From Marsupella aquatica (lineage: Eukaryota > Marchantiophyta): a stretch of 64,000 bases of DNA. Location of the stretch: contig OZ316892.1 in the NCBI GenBank assembly GCA_973895155.1, forward strand, positions 30,442,001 to 30,506,000, read 5' to 3'. Made by a program: the position numbers and the translations under genes. Below the pieces are notes generated by a model. It saw nothing but the letters and a program-made list of their open reading frames with translations, had not been told where the DNA came from and did no database searches. Shown here piece by piece: positions 10,693 to 21,868 of this stretch (within the stretch, counting starts at the first letter, position 1; every line of letters begins with the position of its first letter).

Positions 10693-10830
10693 GGGTAGAG
10701 ATCATATTGAAGCTTTACTAGTTATATGGGTAGAGATCATATTATTTGAAGCTTTACTAGTTATATGGGTAGAGATCATATTGAAGCTTTACTAGTTATA
10801 TGGGTAGAGATCATATTGAAGCTTTACTAG
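10693..10830 (+). repeat. Four-copy 35-39-bp tandem repeat
   Basis: The unit begins GGGTAGAGATCATATTGAAG and starts at 10693, 10728, 10767 and 10802. The second copy carries a 4-bp insertion. The surrounding 10330-11100 interval has no gene and is AT-rich. It may be the right subterminal region of the transposon whose gene ends at 10215. Confidence 0.85.
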
Positions 10831-10904
10831 ACACTTATATTCTATTAGTCAAATTGAATCAATGTAAGTAAGTTCTACTTCTTATCCAACATATTTTACA
10901 TTAT

Positions 10905-11075
10905 TATCACCCAAATGTTTTTCTTTAGAATCCAAATTAATATTTCATTTTCTCCTATGTACAATCTTGATCCCCCAAATGTACAACATCTGGTGCCCAA
11001 ATGTACAACTCCCACTGCCCAAATGTACAATTTTTGTGCCCAAATATATATATTTTTGGTGCCTAAATGTCCAAA
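10905..11075 (+). repeat. Degenerate CCCAAATGTACAA repeats
   Basis: Five to six imperfect units of about 28-30 bp, each with (C)CCAAATGTACAA or a close variant, lie in AT-rich DNA. No coding potential is supported. They may be subterminal transposon repeats. Confidence 0.5.
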
Positions 11076-11107
11076 GATCAAAGAATTTTCCAGTTTTAAT
11101 GAATAGA

Positions 11108-11317
11108 CTGATCTAGATTAGGCCGGCCACGTATCTCATGACCCGATGAAGGATCTGTCTAGTATATGTGTATAAAATGTTAATAGTAGTAGTAGCAGAG
11201 GTTAGCAGCGTCCCAAGCCTCTAAGCCACAAAAACGGCCTCGCCAAGCGCGAAACCTGCAGGAATCGGCTTGTGCAGGGGGGTTTCTTGGGGTTAGGGAG
11301 CCATGGGACAAACCACA
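11108..11317 (+). mobile_element. Terminal fragment of the 4.7-kb element family (copy D, opposite orientation)
   Basis: The sequence is the reverse complement of the left termini of copies B (29398 onward) and C (36922 onward), including the ATGAGATACGTAGCCGGCC-like stretch and the CTTGGGGTTAGGGAGCCATGG end. It terminates at ACCACA (11317), the same terminus as in copy C. The five bases after it are GCTGA. The fragment keeps only about 0.2 kb; the rest of the element is absent, so it is a truncated copy. Confidence 0.7.
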
Positions 11318-12720
11318 GCTGACGCCCCCAGCTCCGGCTATACGACGACAGTGGAGAGTGAAGAAATCAAAAGCAATTCGGAGAAAATGGATGTAGTGGG
11401 TATCAAGCAAGACCTGCTGAAGGAAGCCCCGGTGTTGCTATGGGGCTCATTCCTGGACACTTGGGGCAGTCAGAGTGCCGTCCCGGCCAACTTACGGGGG
11501 ATGGAATATGAGAATCACTGGGGGAAGGTTGACTATGATATCATGATCCCTGCTGAGAAGATTGCGGAAATCAGCGTAAGGGCATCGTACTACAAAGCCC
11601 CAAAGGTTGAACTTCACCCTTGTCGAGCTCCTCTGAGGAGTGGAGGGTTGTGCCAATGGAGAGATCTTCAAAAATTCCCACTCCATGGGCCTATAAGAGC
11701 GCGAGACGAGGAAGGAGATATTATTCCTGAACATTCTCCCCCATGCGATGCATGGTCAGCTTGGCCACCGCAACTGTGGCCAAAGGCAACCCGGATATAG
11801 CTGCGGGTTCCTTTCTCTTCCTACCCCGAGACTGATTCCCGGGGTGGCTAGAAGAGGGGGACATCTCCCCATCCTCCCGGTTGGGTGGCGGTAGCGCTAC
11901 CGCTGTGAGTATTGGTGTCGGGGCCGCTAAAGTCACCGTGTTATCCCCTTGGGCTTGCTGGAGTGGCACCGGGTTGCTTGGCGCATGCTGATTTGTACCT
12001 TGCAGCCGTCAGTTCAGGGGAGGGTGAGCCTCTTCATCTTTGGAGCTAATATTCACCGCATTTACCACGGATCGCACTCGGAGAGGTGGTGCGACCGGTG
12101 GTGGAGATCGGCTTGACTGAGGCCGAGGCGGTGTTGGCGTGGACACGGATGAGTTGGCGCCAGTTGCAGCTGGAGGAGGCACCATGAGATTCAGGAAGTC
12201 CCTGGGGAAGTGGAGTGATGTTAAGATAGGAGTCTCACTTGTTTGGGCAGGGCCAAACTGACAATCTATGGAGGCTTGAACCCAGGCGGGGATATGGTCG
12301 TAAATGGTGCGACTACAAGTCCATCATGCCCGAGAGATGGTAAACCTTGTCCGGAAGCCAAAGAAGTGCTTCCCGGAACCCGACATACTTCTCGTCGACA
12401 AAGAAGTATTCACTGATTTTGTCAACTCGGCAAAGCTCACTCTGAAAAGGGAGGTCAAAGTTGCCGTTATAGTGATTACGGCCGGCTAAGCGGGAATGGC
12501 TCTCTCGTAAGCTCGTTCAATCTCGTACCGGCGTGGGTTGACTTTGGCTAAGGACTTGGCTAAGTGACTTCCCACGGATAGGAATTGCAGCCAAAATTGA
12601 AGGGCCAAACTGGACAATATTGTGACAGACATCCAAGAGTGACGGTGGGCGACTAAGGAGGGACAAAGAGGCTGAGATCAAAGCTGGCGCTTGGAATGGA
12701 GTGTGAGTGTAATGCAAGAG
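11318..12720. pseudogene. Unrecognised coding remnants
   Basis: A plus-strand frame at 11318-11800 has a protein-like start (IKQDLLKEAPVLLWGSFLDT) but no identifiable family and degenerates after about 11620. On the minus strand, between 12717 and 11720, short frames such as KSLAKVNPRRYEIERAYERA are separated by stops. Composition suggests the decayed body of a mobile-element protein. I cannot tell whether the two strands belong to one or two former genes. Confidence 0.35.
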
Positions 12721-13129
12721 AATGGCCCTCCTTTTATACTCTGAGAGCTCATCGTCCGACTCATCCCTCCTCCCTTCCTATAGGCCGAGCTTTTCATGCT
12801 CATAGTGTACTGGCCACTTGCGAGTCCAATTCAGAGCGTGTCAGCAGCCGCCTCCAAGAATTTGTTATATGGACCCGAAGTGTCCCCTTACATGCTCGTA
12901 ACCTGGGAGTACGAATGGTGCTTCGCCGCCATCCCAAACGTAAATGCCCCTTATTAACTAATGATTCCCTAGTCATAAGTACTACCTACTTAGTGTCGTT
13001 ATGCTAATAACTACGGCCTATGATACCCCTAATGAGTGTGCTAAGCACGGGCTAGGCCAAATCAATCATTAACCACCGTGCTGGTGGCGTCACACACCGA
13101 CAACATTCATGTATATTTGCGACTTGGTT

Positions 13130-14148
13130 AGAGAAGATATGACCACACATCCCCCACCTGGCCTTCGCGATTTGACAAATAGAACATTGTCTGTTGAGCG
13201 TCAGGTTGCCATAGCCCTCTGTCGCTTTCCAGTGGTTGTTTGTTGTTGACGCTTTCAGAGATGTTTGGGGTTTCCGTGCCATGCATATCGGATACTGTTT
13301 GGCAATTTGTTAGGGCTTTAATTATGCAAGCAAGGAGAACACATTTGAGTTAACCACAAGGAGAAGCCATGGCAAGAGTGAAAGAAGAATTTTGCCAACT
13401 ACAAGGATTACCAAATTGTTGTGGTGCAATAGACGACACTCATTTTCAAGTGGAGCTACCGCCTGGAACAAATTCCAATGATTACCATGATTACAAGAAT
13501 GGTCAGAGCATTTCTATGCAAGCTATCTGTGATAGTCGTCTTTGATTTTTGGATGTCTTTTCAGGATGGCCCAGTAGCATACAAGACTCTTGCCTTCTAT
13601 GGGTGTCCGGATTTTTTGACGATGTTACAGTACACCACACAAAACTCTCAGGTCCCATGTTTACATCACATACATGTTTTCGTACAAGGGAGTACATTAT
13701 TGGTGATGCAGGTTATCCTGCATATCCTTGGTTGCTAAACCCTTTCCCCGGTGCAAGAGAGCATAGCCGTAAGAGAGAATTTAACTACATGCTTAGCTTA
13801 ACTAGGATGTGCGTAGAGCGTGCTTTTGGTCAGTTGGAAAATAGCTGGAGATTTATTTCATGCAAAATGTATCGTCCCTCTCCTTATCGATTGCCACATT
13901 ATGTTACTTGTGCATGCATTCTACACAATAGTCGTATTGATCGTGGAGATGTGTATGATCCAGCTTGGGGATTAGATGCAGACCCTCCTTATGAACCTGG
14001 AGGCCCTCCAGCTGGAGATCATAGTTTTGGTAATGGACGTAGACATCGTGTTGCAATGATGAACTATTTGTTGCCTGAGAGAGAATGGGAGCCGGAGCAG
14101 GAACGACAAAGACGTCGTACTACCCCAAGGGATAATTGTACATTGTGA
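13130..14148 (+). pseudogene. PIF/Harbinger transposase (DDE_Tnp_4 type), decayed
   Basis: The N-terminal family motif appears as NRTLSVERQVAIALCRF near 13175. After a frameshift comes FGVSVPCISDTVWQFVRAL at 13264. The core then has GLPNCCGAIDDTHF (first Asp), FLDVFSGWPSS, the IGDAGYPAYPWLL segment (second Asp) and MCVERAFGQLENSWR (Glu). The DDE triad is therefore still readable. Lesions are the early frameshift, an in-frame TAA just before ATG 13369, and a TGA at 13543-13545 between the first catalytic block and FLDV. The convergent trihelix gene at 14330-15562 is the usual partner of such elements. The family is clear; this copy cannot make a full product. Confidence 0.85.
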
Positions 14149-14329
14149 CTATTTATGTTTTCAAATGCAAATGTTGTAGGCAAGTTGAAATAAAAGTTTC
14201 AATTGAAAAGTGCATGAAAGTGTCATCATAGTTTTTTTGCAATTCCATGCAACTGTTAATTGAAGTACTAGACCCTAAGTACTACACTTGATAAATACAA
14301 ACTAGCCAAGTGCTACTCTACTCGGGACT

Positions 14330-14758
14330 CTACTGTAAAGGTCGTGAAGAACTTGCAAGCTTCTCCATAAGGGCATTAGTCAAATGTGTCATCTGCTTGG
14401 ATGTTGTCTTCATTGTTGTACTCAAAGTTCTCTCTAGTCGCTCTCGGATTTCATACTCACGTTCTCGCATGTGAGAATCATGTTCTCGGATATGAACATC
14501 ACGCTTGGCCGTAGAAGCCATCTCAGCACAACTGTTTGCCATGGTTCTCAAATGCACTTGTTTATCACTACCAGACTTGGTTGCCTTTCGCTTCACACCT
14601 CTCTTGCTTGGGCCAGAAAAGTCCTGAGGGGTTGATGGTTCTCTCACTCCACCGGTATTCTCGACATTGTGTGACTGCGTACCCTCGTGTGTTGGTCCTG
14701 GGCAGTATTCTTGGCTGGTAGGGATAGACATGAACCTCAACATCATCATCACTTGCAA
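14330..14758 (-). CDS. C-terminal coiled-coil part of the Harbinger-associated trihelix protein
   Basis: The minus-strand frame of about 140 codons has a basic patch (SKRGVKRKATKSGSDK) and then a charged helical tail (DVHIREHDSHMREREYEIRE) ending at a stop at 14330. This order (trihelix domain, basic linker, C-terminal helix) is typical of plant trihelix/Myb-like ORF1 proteins of PIF/Harbinger elements. It is probably a 3-prime exon of the gene whose DNA-binding domain lies at 15020-15562; the exact splice was not resolved. Confidence 0.5.
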   Translation of the reverse strand: MQVMMMLRFMSIPTSQEYCPGPTHEGTQSHNVENTGGVREPSTPQDFSGPSKRGVKRKATKSGSDKQVHLRTMANSCAEMASTAKRDVHIREHDSHMREREYEIRERLERTLSTTMKTTSKQMTHLTNALMEKLASSSRPLQ

Positions 14759-15019
14759 ATGACATAATGTACTTGTTGTACTATTTAATAAAGGAAAGAT
14801 ATAGGTGTTGAAAAGGGGACAATAATTTCAGCGCAAAATAAAATCTGTGATAAAATATCACAAAATCACTTGCATAAAAAAATACCAAAATATAGCTACA
14901 CCATGCAAAAATAAACCAATGTAGAGGCACAAGTAAGTAAGTTCTTACTCTCTGATGATAAATCAAATGGATTCTCCTGTGCATTTTGGTCCATAGAAGA
15001 AATGTCAGAGATGAACTTT

Positions 15020-15562
15020 TTAGGTGAGTGCCTGATGGAGTGACGCGTGGAATATTTGCATACCACTCCAACAATTGCTCATACAGATCAACAGAAAAAT
15101 TAGTGGGGAATCAATGGTCGCGTCGGTCCTTGTCACCCATGTTAAAGTAAGAAACCTGCCCAGTTTTCTCCTTCTTTTCATAGTCATAAATTGTTTTAAC
15201 TTGTTCTCAATAAGCTGCCACTTCTTCTTACAAGAGTTTGGATCTCGAGTAGGATTAGTGTACCCCTCATCCACCATAAACTTTGCCACTGCTTTCCATT
15301 TCAACTTGCTACTAGTCATTTTTTTCTGTGTTGAGCCTTCCATAATGACAGTGTGATATTCATTCTGTTTTGCTGCAATGAGAACCGTCATCTCCTCGTC
15401 AATCCAATCAGGCAACTTATTCCTTCCTTGACGTTGTGGTGTAGTAGACTTGGGATCTGCAGCAATGTTCAGATCCAAATCACGCAATGGCACACCTTGT
15501 GAAGCCAAACTTTGGCCTGGAACCTGTCTCTGATTCTGGCTTGTCATCTGAAAGGGACACAA
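15020..15562 (-). pseudogene. Trihelix/Myb-SANT-like DNA-binding protein of the Harbinger element
   Basis: After a short N-terminus, a trihelix domain is visible: WIDEEMTVLIAAKQ, then SSKLKWKAVAKFM, then SCKKKWQLIENK, with regularly spaced tryptophans. The conserved continuation (YDYEKKEKTGQVSYFNMGDK, then FSVDLYEQLLEWY) is in another frame. A one-base loss near 15195 is therefore likely, and a TGA at 15111-15113 (plus TCA) interrupts that second frame. In Harbinger elements such proteins bind DNA and assist the transposase. Because the DNA-binding domain itself is complete, a truncated product could still bind. Confidence 0.7.
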
Positions 15563-15900
15563 ATAAGTCAGTGGTGATTTTGCACATCAATATGTTTTAA
15601 ACATATTCAATGCACAAAACACATCAAGTTCATAGAAAGCGTATAAAAACAAATTAAAAAAAATTTAAACCACAAGAGTTCTTCAAAAACCAATTGAAAT
15701 TATTGCAGCATGTTAAAACCATGTCCTCTTGAGGCTTTCAATATTTTCAACAAAATGATGAAGCAAAGTTTTATCATATTCATATATAATGATCCACAAT
15801 ATAATCATGGTCTGGATAAGACAGTGCCAATAGTAGGTCAAATAAGTATGACCTTAGAATTACATATCTATCTCTATCTTATGAAGGTAGTTTCATACGT

Positions 15901-16497
15901 TCAGGGCCCAAGGCCAACAGAATCACTCTCCAAGCAGATTTTCTTCCCAGCTCTTGCAGAAATAGCATCATGCTGATGAGTGGATGGAACTCTTGTACTA
16001 TTCAACACGTAGGGTGTGTCAAAGACCAAAGAATCTACTACGCAAAGTGGAAGTTTGCCTTTCAAAGCATGTGTATGTCCTGGATCTATTCTGTGCATAG
16101 TAATCTCCCGAGTAATCTTGGACAGGTTGGGAGAAATCGGGACCAAAGGTTCCCGTGCTTCTACTACAAGTTTTCTCTCAGTTGCAGTCTCTGTAGAGAT
16201 TGTTTTATTCTTATGTCCTCTCCGCTGCAACATCTGAACAACCTCTGATTGCAGGACTTCCAATGTCTTGTTCTCGCTGAGAAGCCGATGGTTTTCTGCT
16301 TTCAACCTCTCAACCTCGTGTTTCAATTCCTGGGTCTCTCTATCACAAATTTTGGCATTTAACATGTCCGTCTGCAAAGTAGGCCAAAGGTCTTCACAAA
16401 GCATTGACTGCACGTGAGTCAAGTACTCTTTCGCCTCTTTTATCTTCCCCAAATAATTAGTAGCAAGGCCCTTCAGATTATCTTTGCTAGGCTCCAT
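15901..16497 (-). CDS. Coiled-coil protein next to the Harbinger element
   Basis: The frame is 198 codons with ATG at 16497. Residues 15-95 form a helical region with a leucine-zipper-like run (LKHEVERLKAENHRLLSENK). The rest is polar with no recognised domain. It could be a separate small gene, an upstream exon of the trihelix gene, or a third ORF of the element. The frame is intact and has a reasonable start, but no homologue is recognised. Confidence 0.45.
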   Translation of the reverse strand: MEPSKDNLKGLATNYLGKIKEAKEYLTHVQSMLCEDLWPTLQTDMLNAKICDRETQELKHEVERLKAENHRLLSENKTLEVLQSEVVQMLQRRGHKNKTISTETATERKLVVEAREPLVPISPNLSKITREITMHRIDPGHTHALKGKLPLCVVDSLVFDTPYVLNSTRVPSTHQHDAISARAGKKICLESDSVGLGP

Positions 16498-16499
16498 TG

Positions 16500-17950
16500 T
16501 GTCAAAACCTGACCCTGAAAGGAATTTTCACAACAAATTTGACATAGCAAAGTTGTTGTACTTCATGAATAGTTTATATGCCTTTCTAAGTATGTATCGG
16601 GCGGTATGTTTGGGTACTATTTAATGCACAAGTCTACTGCAGCCACTACAAAGGAAGCAAGTAGTCACGACCTACAATTGTGCACTCCCTTCCAAGCTCC
16701 CTTCCTGATCAGGTATACTACATTGGTGCACTTGACACCCTATGTATAGAAGTCATCCAAAATTTATACTACCCTATGTACATTGGTGCACTTGACATGA
16801 CTTCAAAACATTCCACAGTTCAATTGAAAGTGATCCATCCAGGTTAATTACTCAAAATGTGAGACGCATCCACTCGCTCGGCAGGGCAGCATCCTGCCCC
16901 AGCCCTACTCTTCGCATTTCACCACAGCAATGTAGAGCCTGGTCTAGCCACTATTGCCGATCAATCCAAAAAGTGAGAAGGAGCCTCCTCTCTCACATTT
17001 GTTACACTCTTTGGGCAAGGCAGCATCCTGCGCCTAGCCCCAGTCGTCCGTGTTCCACCACAGCCATGTACAGTAGAACCTGTCTAGCCTGGTTGGATCA
17101 CAGCTGCTCTAGCCACCTACCTAGTTTCAACAACCGATGGGGAGTACAGAGAAGACGGCTGGCTGATTGATTGACTTTCAATAGAGGTCGGTGGTGATTT
17201 CGCACATTTTGAAGAGAGAGGCAGGCGGGAGATGAAGGAGTCATTCTCACAAATTATCGACAATTGAACTGCAGCATAGAATGTGAGACTTCAACTTACT
17301 TGTGAGCTTGATTGGAATCGGTAAGGTTAGCCGGGCAGTGTTTTTCAATTGTTGTCGTGTGTTGATGCTGTGGTTGCTGTTTCAAAGCTTACAAATTGAA
17401 AGAATCTGGAGGCACGATCAAAAGTGACTGCTATTGAGTGCATGTACAATCCTTATCTATTTCTACACTCTCAATGTCGTCTCAATGCTGAAAGCTTACC
17501 ATATGCTGACTTCAATTTCTACACTCTCACGAGCACTCTCATGATGCTCTCAAGTTCAAATACGTCGCAGTGACAGGAACACATGCAAAGTGTTTAGGTG
17601 AAGCGCATAGTGAATTTTTGAAGCATTTCATATGCAGGGCAATTTGCGGGGTCTCCTACGTGTACGAGCAGGTGAGAGTTGATAACCAGGACCGGATCAG
17701 GCGCACGGCAAAATCACAGACAGCCCAGTTCAGTGACATGTGGAAAGCAAATGCCATTGTCTTTTGTGCCATGCAAAGGTCGGGACTGTGAAGGGTTGCA
17801 AGGTTTGCGTGCCTTGCCCTTCTAGGTCCTAGTTTAGTGCCGTCAAGACGGCCTCGTTCAGGGGGCAGTTTTGTTCACTCAAGGGCTGCCACCGTTTGTA
17901 TGAAAGGCCATTTTTTGAAGGACCGTCTACATATATGCAAGACGGCCGTA
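16500..17950. other. No convincing gene
   Basis: Two related stretches (about 16886-16960 and 17013-17105) share GGCAGCATCCTGC and CCACAGC(A/C)ATGTA, an old local duplication. Short frames here look like random sequence. The Harbinger element's terminal repeats could not be located. Confidence 0.4.
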
Positions 17951-18719
17951 AGAGTCCGAGCCTTCGGTATACTGGTCTGTTCTGCATAGACTGAAGTGTG
18001 TGGCGGATTCACGAGCAATCTGGTTTGGAAATTTTGAGGTGGTGAATCGTTGCATGTTTAATTGATTGTCATGATACATTGCGGATCAGAAGGCCTTACA
18101 TCGCGCGGTTGCAGGATTTTGACTGGGATTTTGGTGATCTAGGGTTTGGTGGATGGTGAGTTTCACAGCCTCATACCGTAGTTTTCACCCTTGTGGTGTG
18201 CTCTTTCCTCTGTCACTTCCTCTGTTGCTATGATTTCTGTCACCCCGAGGGGTTTCGTTTCTGCCTGTCATTTGTATGTGCTTTCTTTTGTTATAATTTG
18301 CGTCTGTGGCTGTCTTGTCTATGCCTGGTTTCATAGCATATATCTTAAGAAGTAAGCAGTATATTGCTCAGCCTGCAAGATCCAATGGCGAGTGGTGAAG
18401 AAGAAAATATTATGAACCTGCTTCGGGGAACTATTCATGACAAAACACGACTGCGAGAAGTTGCTGCGAAACTATGCCTTGGTTGGGTCGGAGTAACTAT
18501 GTTGCTAGAGTCGTCGGAATTGGAGCTCGAAGGCATAATCCGGCGTGTGTTCCCAGTGGCACTTGACAGATTGGAAATGGCAATTAAGTTTGCAATTCGG
18601 CTTCAAAAAGGAAACTCTATGGATGGTAATTCCAACTGAATTTCACAGCAATGTGTTTCTCGTCAGTATCTTCTGGTTCTTGTTCTGGTTTGTCTTTTTG
18701 TTGAGTTTTTTCCTTTGAG
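17951..18719 (+). repeat. Duplicated promoter/first-exon block, truncated copy
   Basis: This block matches 21107-21868 along its whole length, with scattered substitutions and a few small indels. It contains the same upstream region, first exon and start of intron 1 as the kinase-like gene, then breaks off (after TTTTTTCCTTTGAG) into unrelated DNA. The two copies are direct repeats about 3.15 kb apart. Confidence 0.9.
18385..18624 (+). pseudogene. Orphan first exon of a kinase-like gene
   Basis: The exon opens with ATG 18385 (MASGEEENIMNLLRGT) and encodes about 80 residues, parallel to exon 1 of the gene at 21536. It retains the donor-like GATG|GTAATT at the same place, but no kinase exon follows before the duplicate block ends. 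About a fifth of residues differ from the intact copy, so it is not a recent duplicate. It may still be transcribed, because the upstream region is duplicated too. Confidence 0.7.
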
Positions 18720-21106
18720 TAGTAGATGGATAGTATTTTGCAATTCTAGGAATGGGTCCAAAAATCATGAGGTGCCGGATAATGGTTCAAGCATATTGCC
18801 AGAGAGATTTTGAAACCTGAATTTAGGGTTTAGGGCCTCGCGCTGTGTGACATCTACCTTTGGTTGTGGTGGAGACTTCGCTGGTAGACCTGACTTTGGT
18901 GGCGTTGGTGTTCGCCTCAATGATGATGATGATCCAACAGATTGATCTTTCTGACCTACTGCGGTTGGGACACTGCTATCTGCGGAGACCTTGATAGTGT
19001 CGACATTGGTTTGACGCTTCGGCGAAGAGTCGTCTTCTAGAGGGCCATCCGTTGCCGGGTTGAAACGACAGACCTCAAGTCGTCATTTCCCATTAGGAGG
19101 AATGGTTGGAACCCCTGACATGTCTCTGCACTTACAAGAACCAAACAGTGATTAAAAATGAACGCCATTTGTGAAATGAAAAGCCTTTCCACGCTAAAAA
19201 ACAATGAATGCCTTGACGCAGAGTTCTTCACTGAAAAAAGATCAAAGAGGTGCGTACCTGAACTTGATCTGGTGAGCGTTGAGGACTTGTAATACTAATA
19301 GCAGTTCCAAATCAACGAGCTCAAGACGGAGGCGGTGGAAATGATCGGGAGAACGATTCCAAAGATTGGAGGTTTTAGGGTGTCTGGCTTTGTTTAAGTG
19401 GAGGGTTCGCCTTGCATTCGCCTGTGGTTCAAACGGTAATTGTCCCGTTTACTTGCAAGTGACTTGATTAGGTTCCAAACGGCCTTAATCATCCTTGACT
19501 CGTCAATAATGAGATGCGGATTCTTGTCACGCGGGAATTGCGCTATACTTTTCCGTTTTTGCTTTGCCTCGGGTGGGAATTTTCACATGTGGGAGCCTGT
19601 ATCTGGAGCCCGTACCTCGTGTGAGTGGCCCAAAGTGTTGGTGTGATTGGACTAGCGATTTCGCTGGCCTGAAGCAAATGTCATTTTGAATGATTGGACA
19701 CGGAGGTAAAAACAGGTGGCTAGAGTTGCCTCGTAAAAATTGGTCCAAATGTTTTCTCCCAGTACATTCAAGGGACTAGAACATGCTCATGTTTACTCAT
19801 TTCCTATGTCATTATCTTCTCCTTTTTTGATGATCAAACGGGGTCTTCATGCTAGCAAGGAAGATTCCGGACCTGATTTTGGGGCCCAATACAAGGGGAA
19901 AACACTTGTCTGTGCAAGCAAAAATTCTACTATTTGCTCGCATGTTACAATTACCCTCTGAGAGGTGCCTTCTATTCCCTGGTTAGAAATATATTAAGAT
20001 TTAGGATTAGGATATTCCTGCCTTGATTGTAGGTGCTTTGCTCCTTTGGCTGGGGCTCGGTTGTCTTTGGGTATGCCTGGATGGGTCCCATGGGCTCCTT
20101 TGTCTGCGACCTCAGTGTGTCACTTACCTATGACACAGATGAAGTAGGCTTTTTGTCTTCCCCCTCACTTCGGGGCTGACTCGAAGTTAGTTTCAGGTTT
20201 TTGCTTGGCCATGATTTCACTTGACTTTGTCTTCGCTTGGCTTTGGTGCTGGCCACCTGGCTTTCTTTCCCTTTTGGGGCTTTGTGGGCTTTGCCCTGGC
20301 CTGTTTGGTCCTCCTTTCCCGCGGCGTTTTGCAGGTTTTTTGAAAAAAAGGGAAAAAAAGAAGAAGAAAAAAAAGAGCAAGCTGAGTTGCGCTCCAACTG
20401 TCAACGCACAGCCGAACCCACATTCACCGCAGCCGGTCATCCTGAGCCCAGACAAAACACCTGAATCTACTCAAGCTCTCGATGAACATGGAATGAGAGG
20501 CACGAAGAAGAATGACTAGAATGCGAGAGAAAGCTCATCCCGGCCGAGACGGAAATGGCTCCTGCACAGATGACAAACTTCCAGCCTGACGGCGTTTCCA
20601 GAAAGTGAAATGGGAAGTGGCCACATCCTGCTGCTCTCCTAGATTAACGCCCGCCCAGGAAACCACCGGGCCCATTGAACAAAATCTGGGCCGTCCAATA
20701 GCAGCTGTCCGTTGGATGGCGATGCAGGAACGCCCTCAACCCTAACAATCTGGGCCGTTCATTTTTAAATGGAGGGCAAAGATTAGCCGCGGATTGAGCA
20801 CCCTGAATGGACGGCCCAGATTGGCCGCGGGTAGAGCAGCCTGAATGAAGGACCAAGATTTGCATCATGAAGGGCGATCCCGAATGGAGGGCTAAGTACC
20901 AATACATCGTTAAGGAGTAAGGAAGGACCATAAACATATACATAGGGGTTCTCAAATATAGACCCGGAGGTTAGACAAGGCACAACAGGTCGGCAACGGA
21001 CCAACATTGGGAGGTCTCAAATATAGGCCCGGGGGTTTACACAAGGCACAACTGGTCGGGAACGGATCAACTCCTTGTCTGCCGACCGAGGAGGCCGTCG
21101 GCATAA
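18720..21106. other. No convincing gene
   Basis: Frames here are short or low-complexity; an A/G-rich run at 20341-20380 yields artificial Lys/Phe-rich frames. At 20680-20930 several imperfect repeats of GGGCCGT(C/T)CA and GGAGGGC(A/T)AAG alternate. At 20945-21070 two near-copies of CTCAAATATAG(A/G)CCCGG occur. Nothing further is identifiable. Confidence 0.4.
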
Positions 21107-21868
21107 AGAGTCCGAGCATTCGGTATACTGGTCTGTTCGGCATAGACTGAAGTGAGGCGGATTCGCTAGCAGTCTGGTTTGGAAATTTTGAGGTGGTGAA
21201 TCGTTGCATGTTTAATTGATTGTCATGATACACTGCGGATCAAATGGCCTTACATCGTGCGTTTGCAGGATTTGGACTGGGTTTTCGGTGATCCAGGGTT
21301 TGGTGGATGGTGAGTTTCACGGCCTTGTACCGTAGTTTTCATCCTTGTGGTGCTCTTTCCTCTGTCGCTTCCTCTGTTGCTACGATTTCTGTCAACCCGA
21401 GGGTTTCGTTTCTGCTTGTCATTTGTATGTGCTTTCTTTTGTTATAACTTGCGTTTGTGGCTGTCTTGTCTCTGCCTGGTTTCATAGCATATATCTTAAG
21501 AAGTAAGCAGTATATTGTTCAGCCTGCAAGATCCAATGGCGAGTGGTGAAGAAGAAAATGTTATGAACCTGCTTCGGAGAACTATTGATGACGAACCGCA
21601 ACTGCGAGACATTACTGCGAAATTACGCCGTGCGCTGGTCGGAGTACCTTTGTTGCTAGAGTTGTCGGAATTGGAGCTCGAAACCTTAATCCAGCGCGTG
21701 TTCCCAGTGGCACCTGACGGATTGGAAATCGCAATTAAGTGTGCAATTCGGCTTCAAAAACGAAACTCTACGGATGGTAATTCCAACTGAATTTCACAGC
21801 AATGTGTTTCTCGTCAGTATCTTCTGGTTCTTGTTCTGGTTTGTCTTTTCGTTGAGTTTTTTCCTTTG
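21107..21868 (+). repeat. Duplicated promoter/first-exon block, intact copy
   Basis: This is the partner of 17951-18719. It covers the upstream region, the first exon and the first part of intron 1 of the kinase-like gene. Confidence 0.9.

Noticed and set aside
11107-11322. Target duplication of fragment D (ACTGA/GCTGA)
   Set aside because: Only four of five bases agree, and the left side of D is not a true element end, so the match may be chance.
20128-20519. Overlapping Lys- or Phe-rich frames on both strands
   Set aside because: All result from an A/G-rich run; none shows a domain or plausible start.
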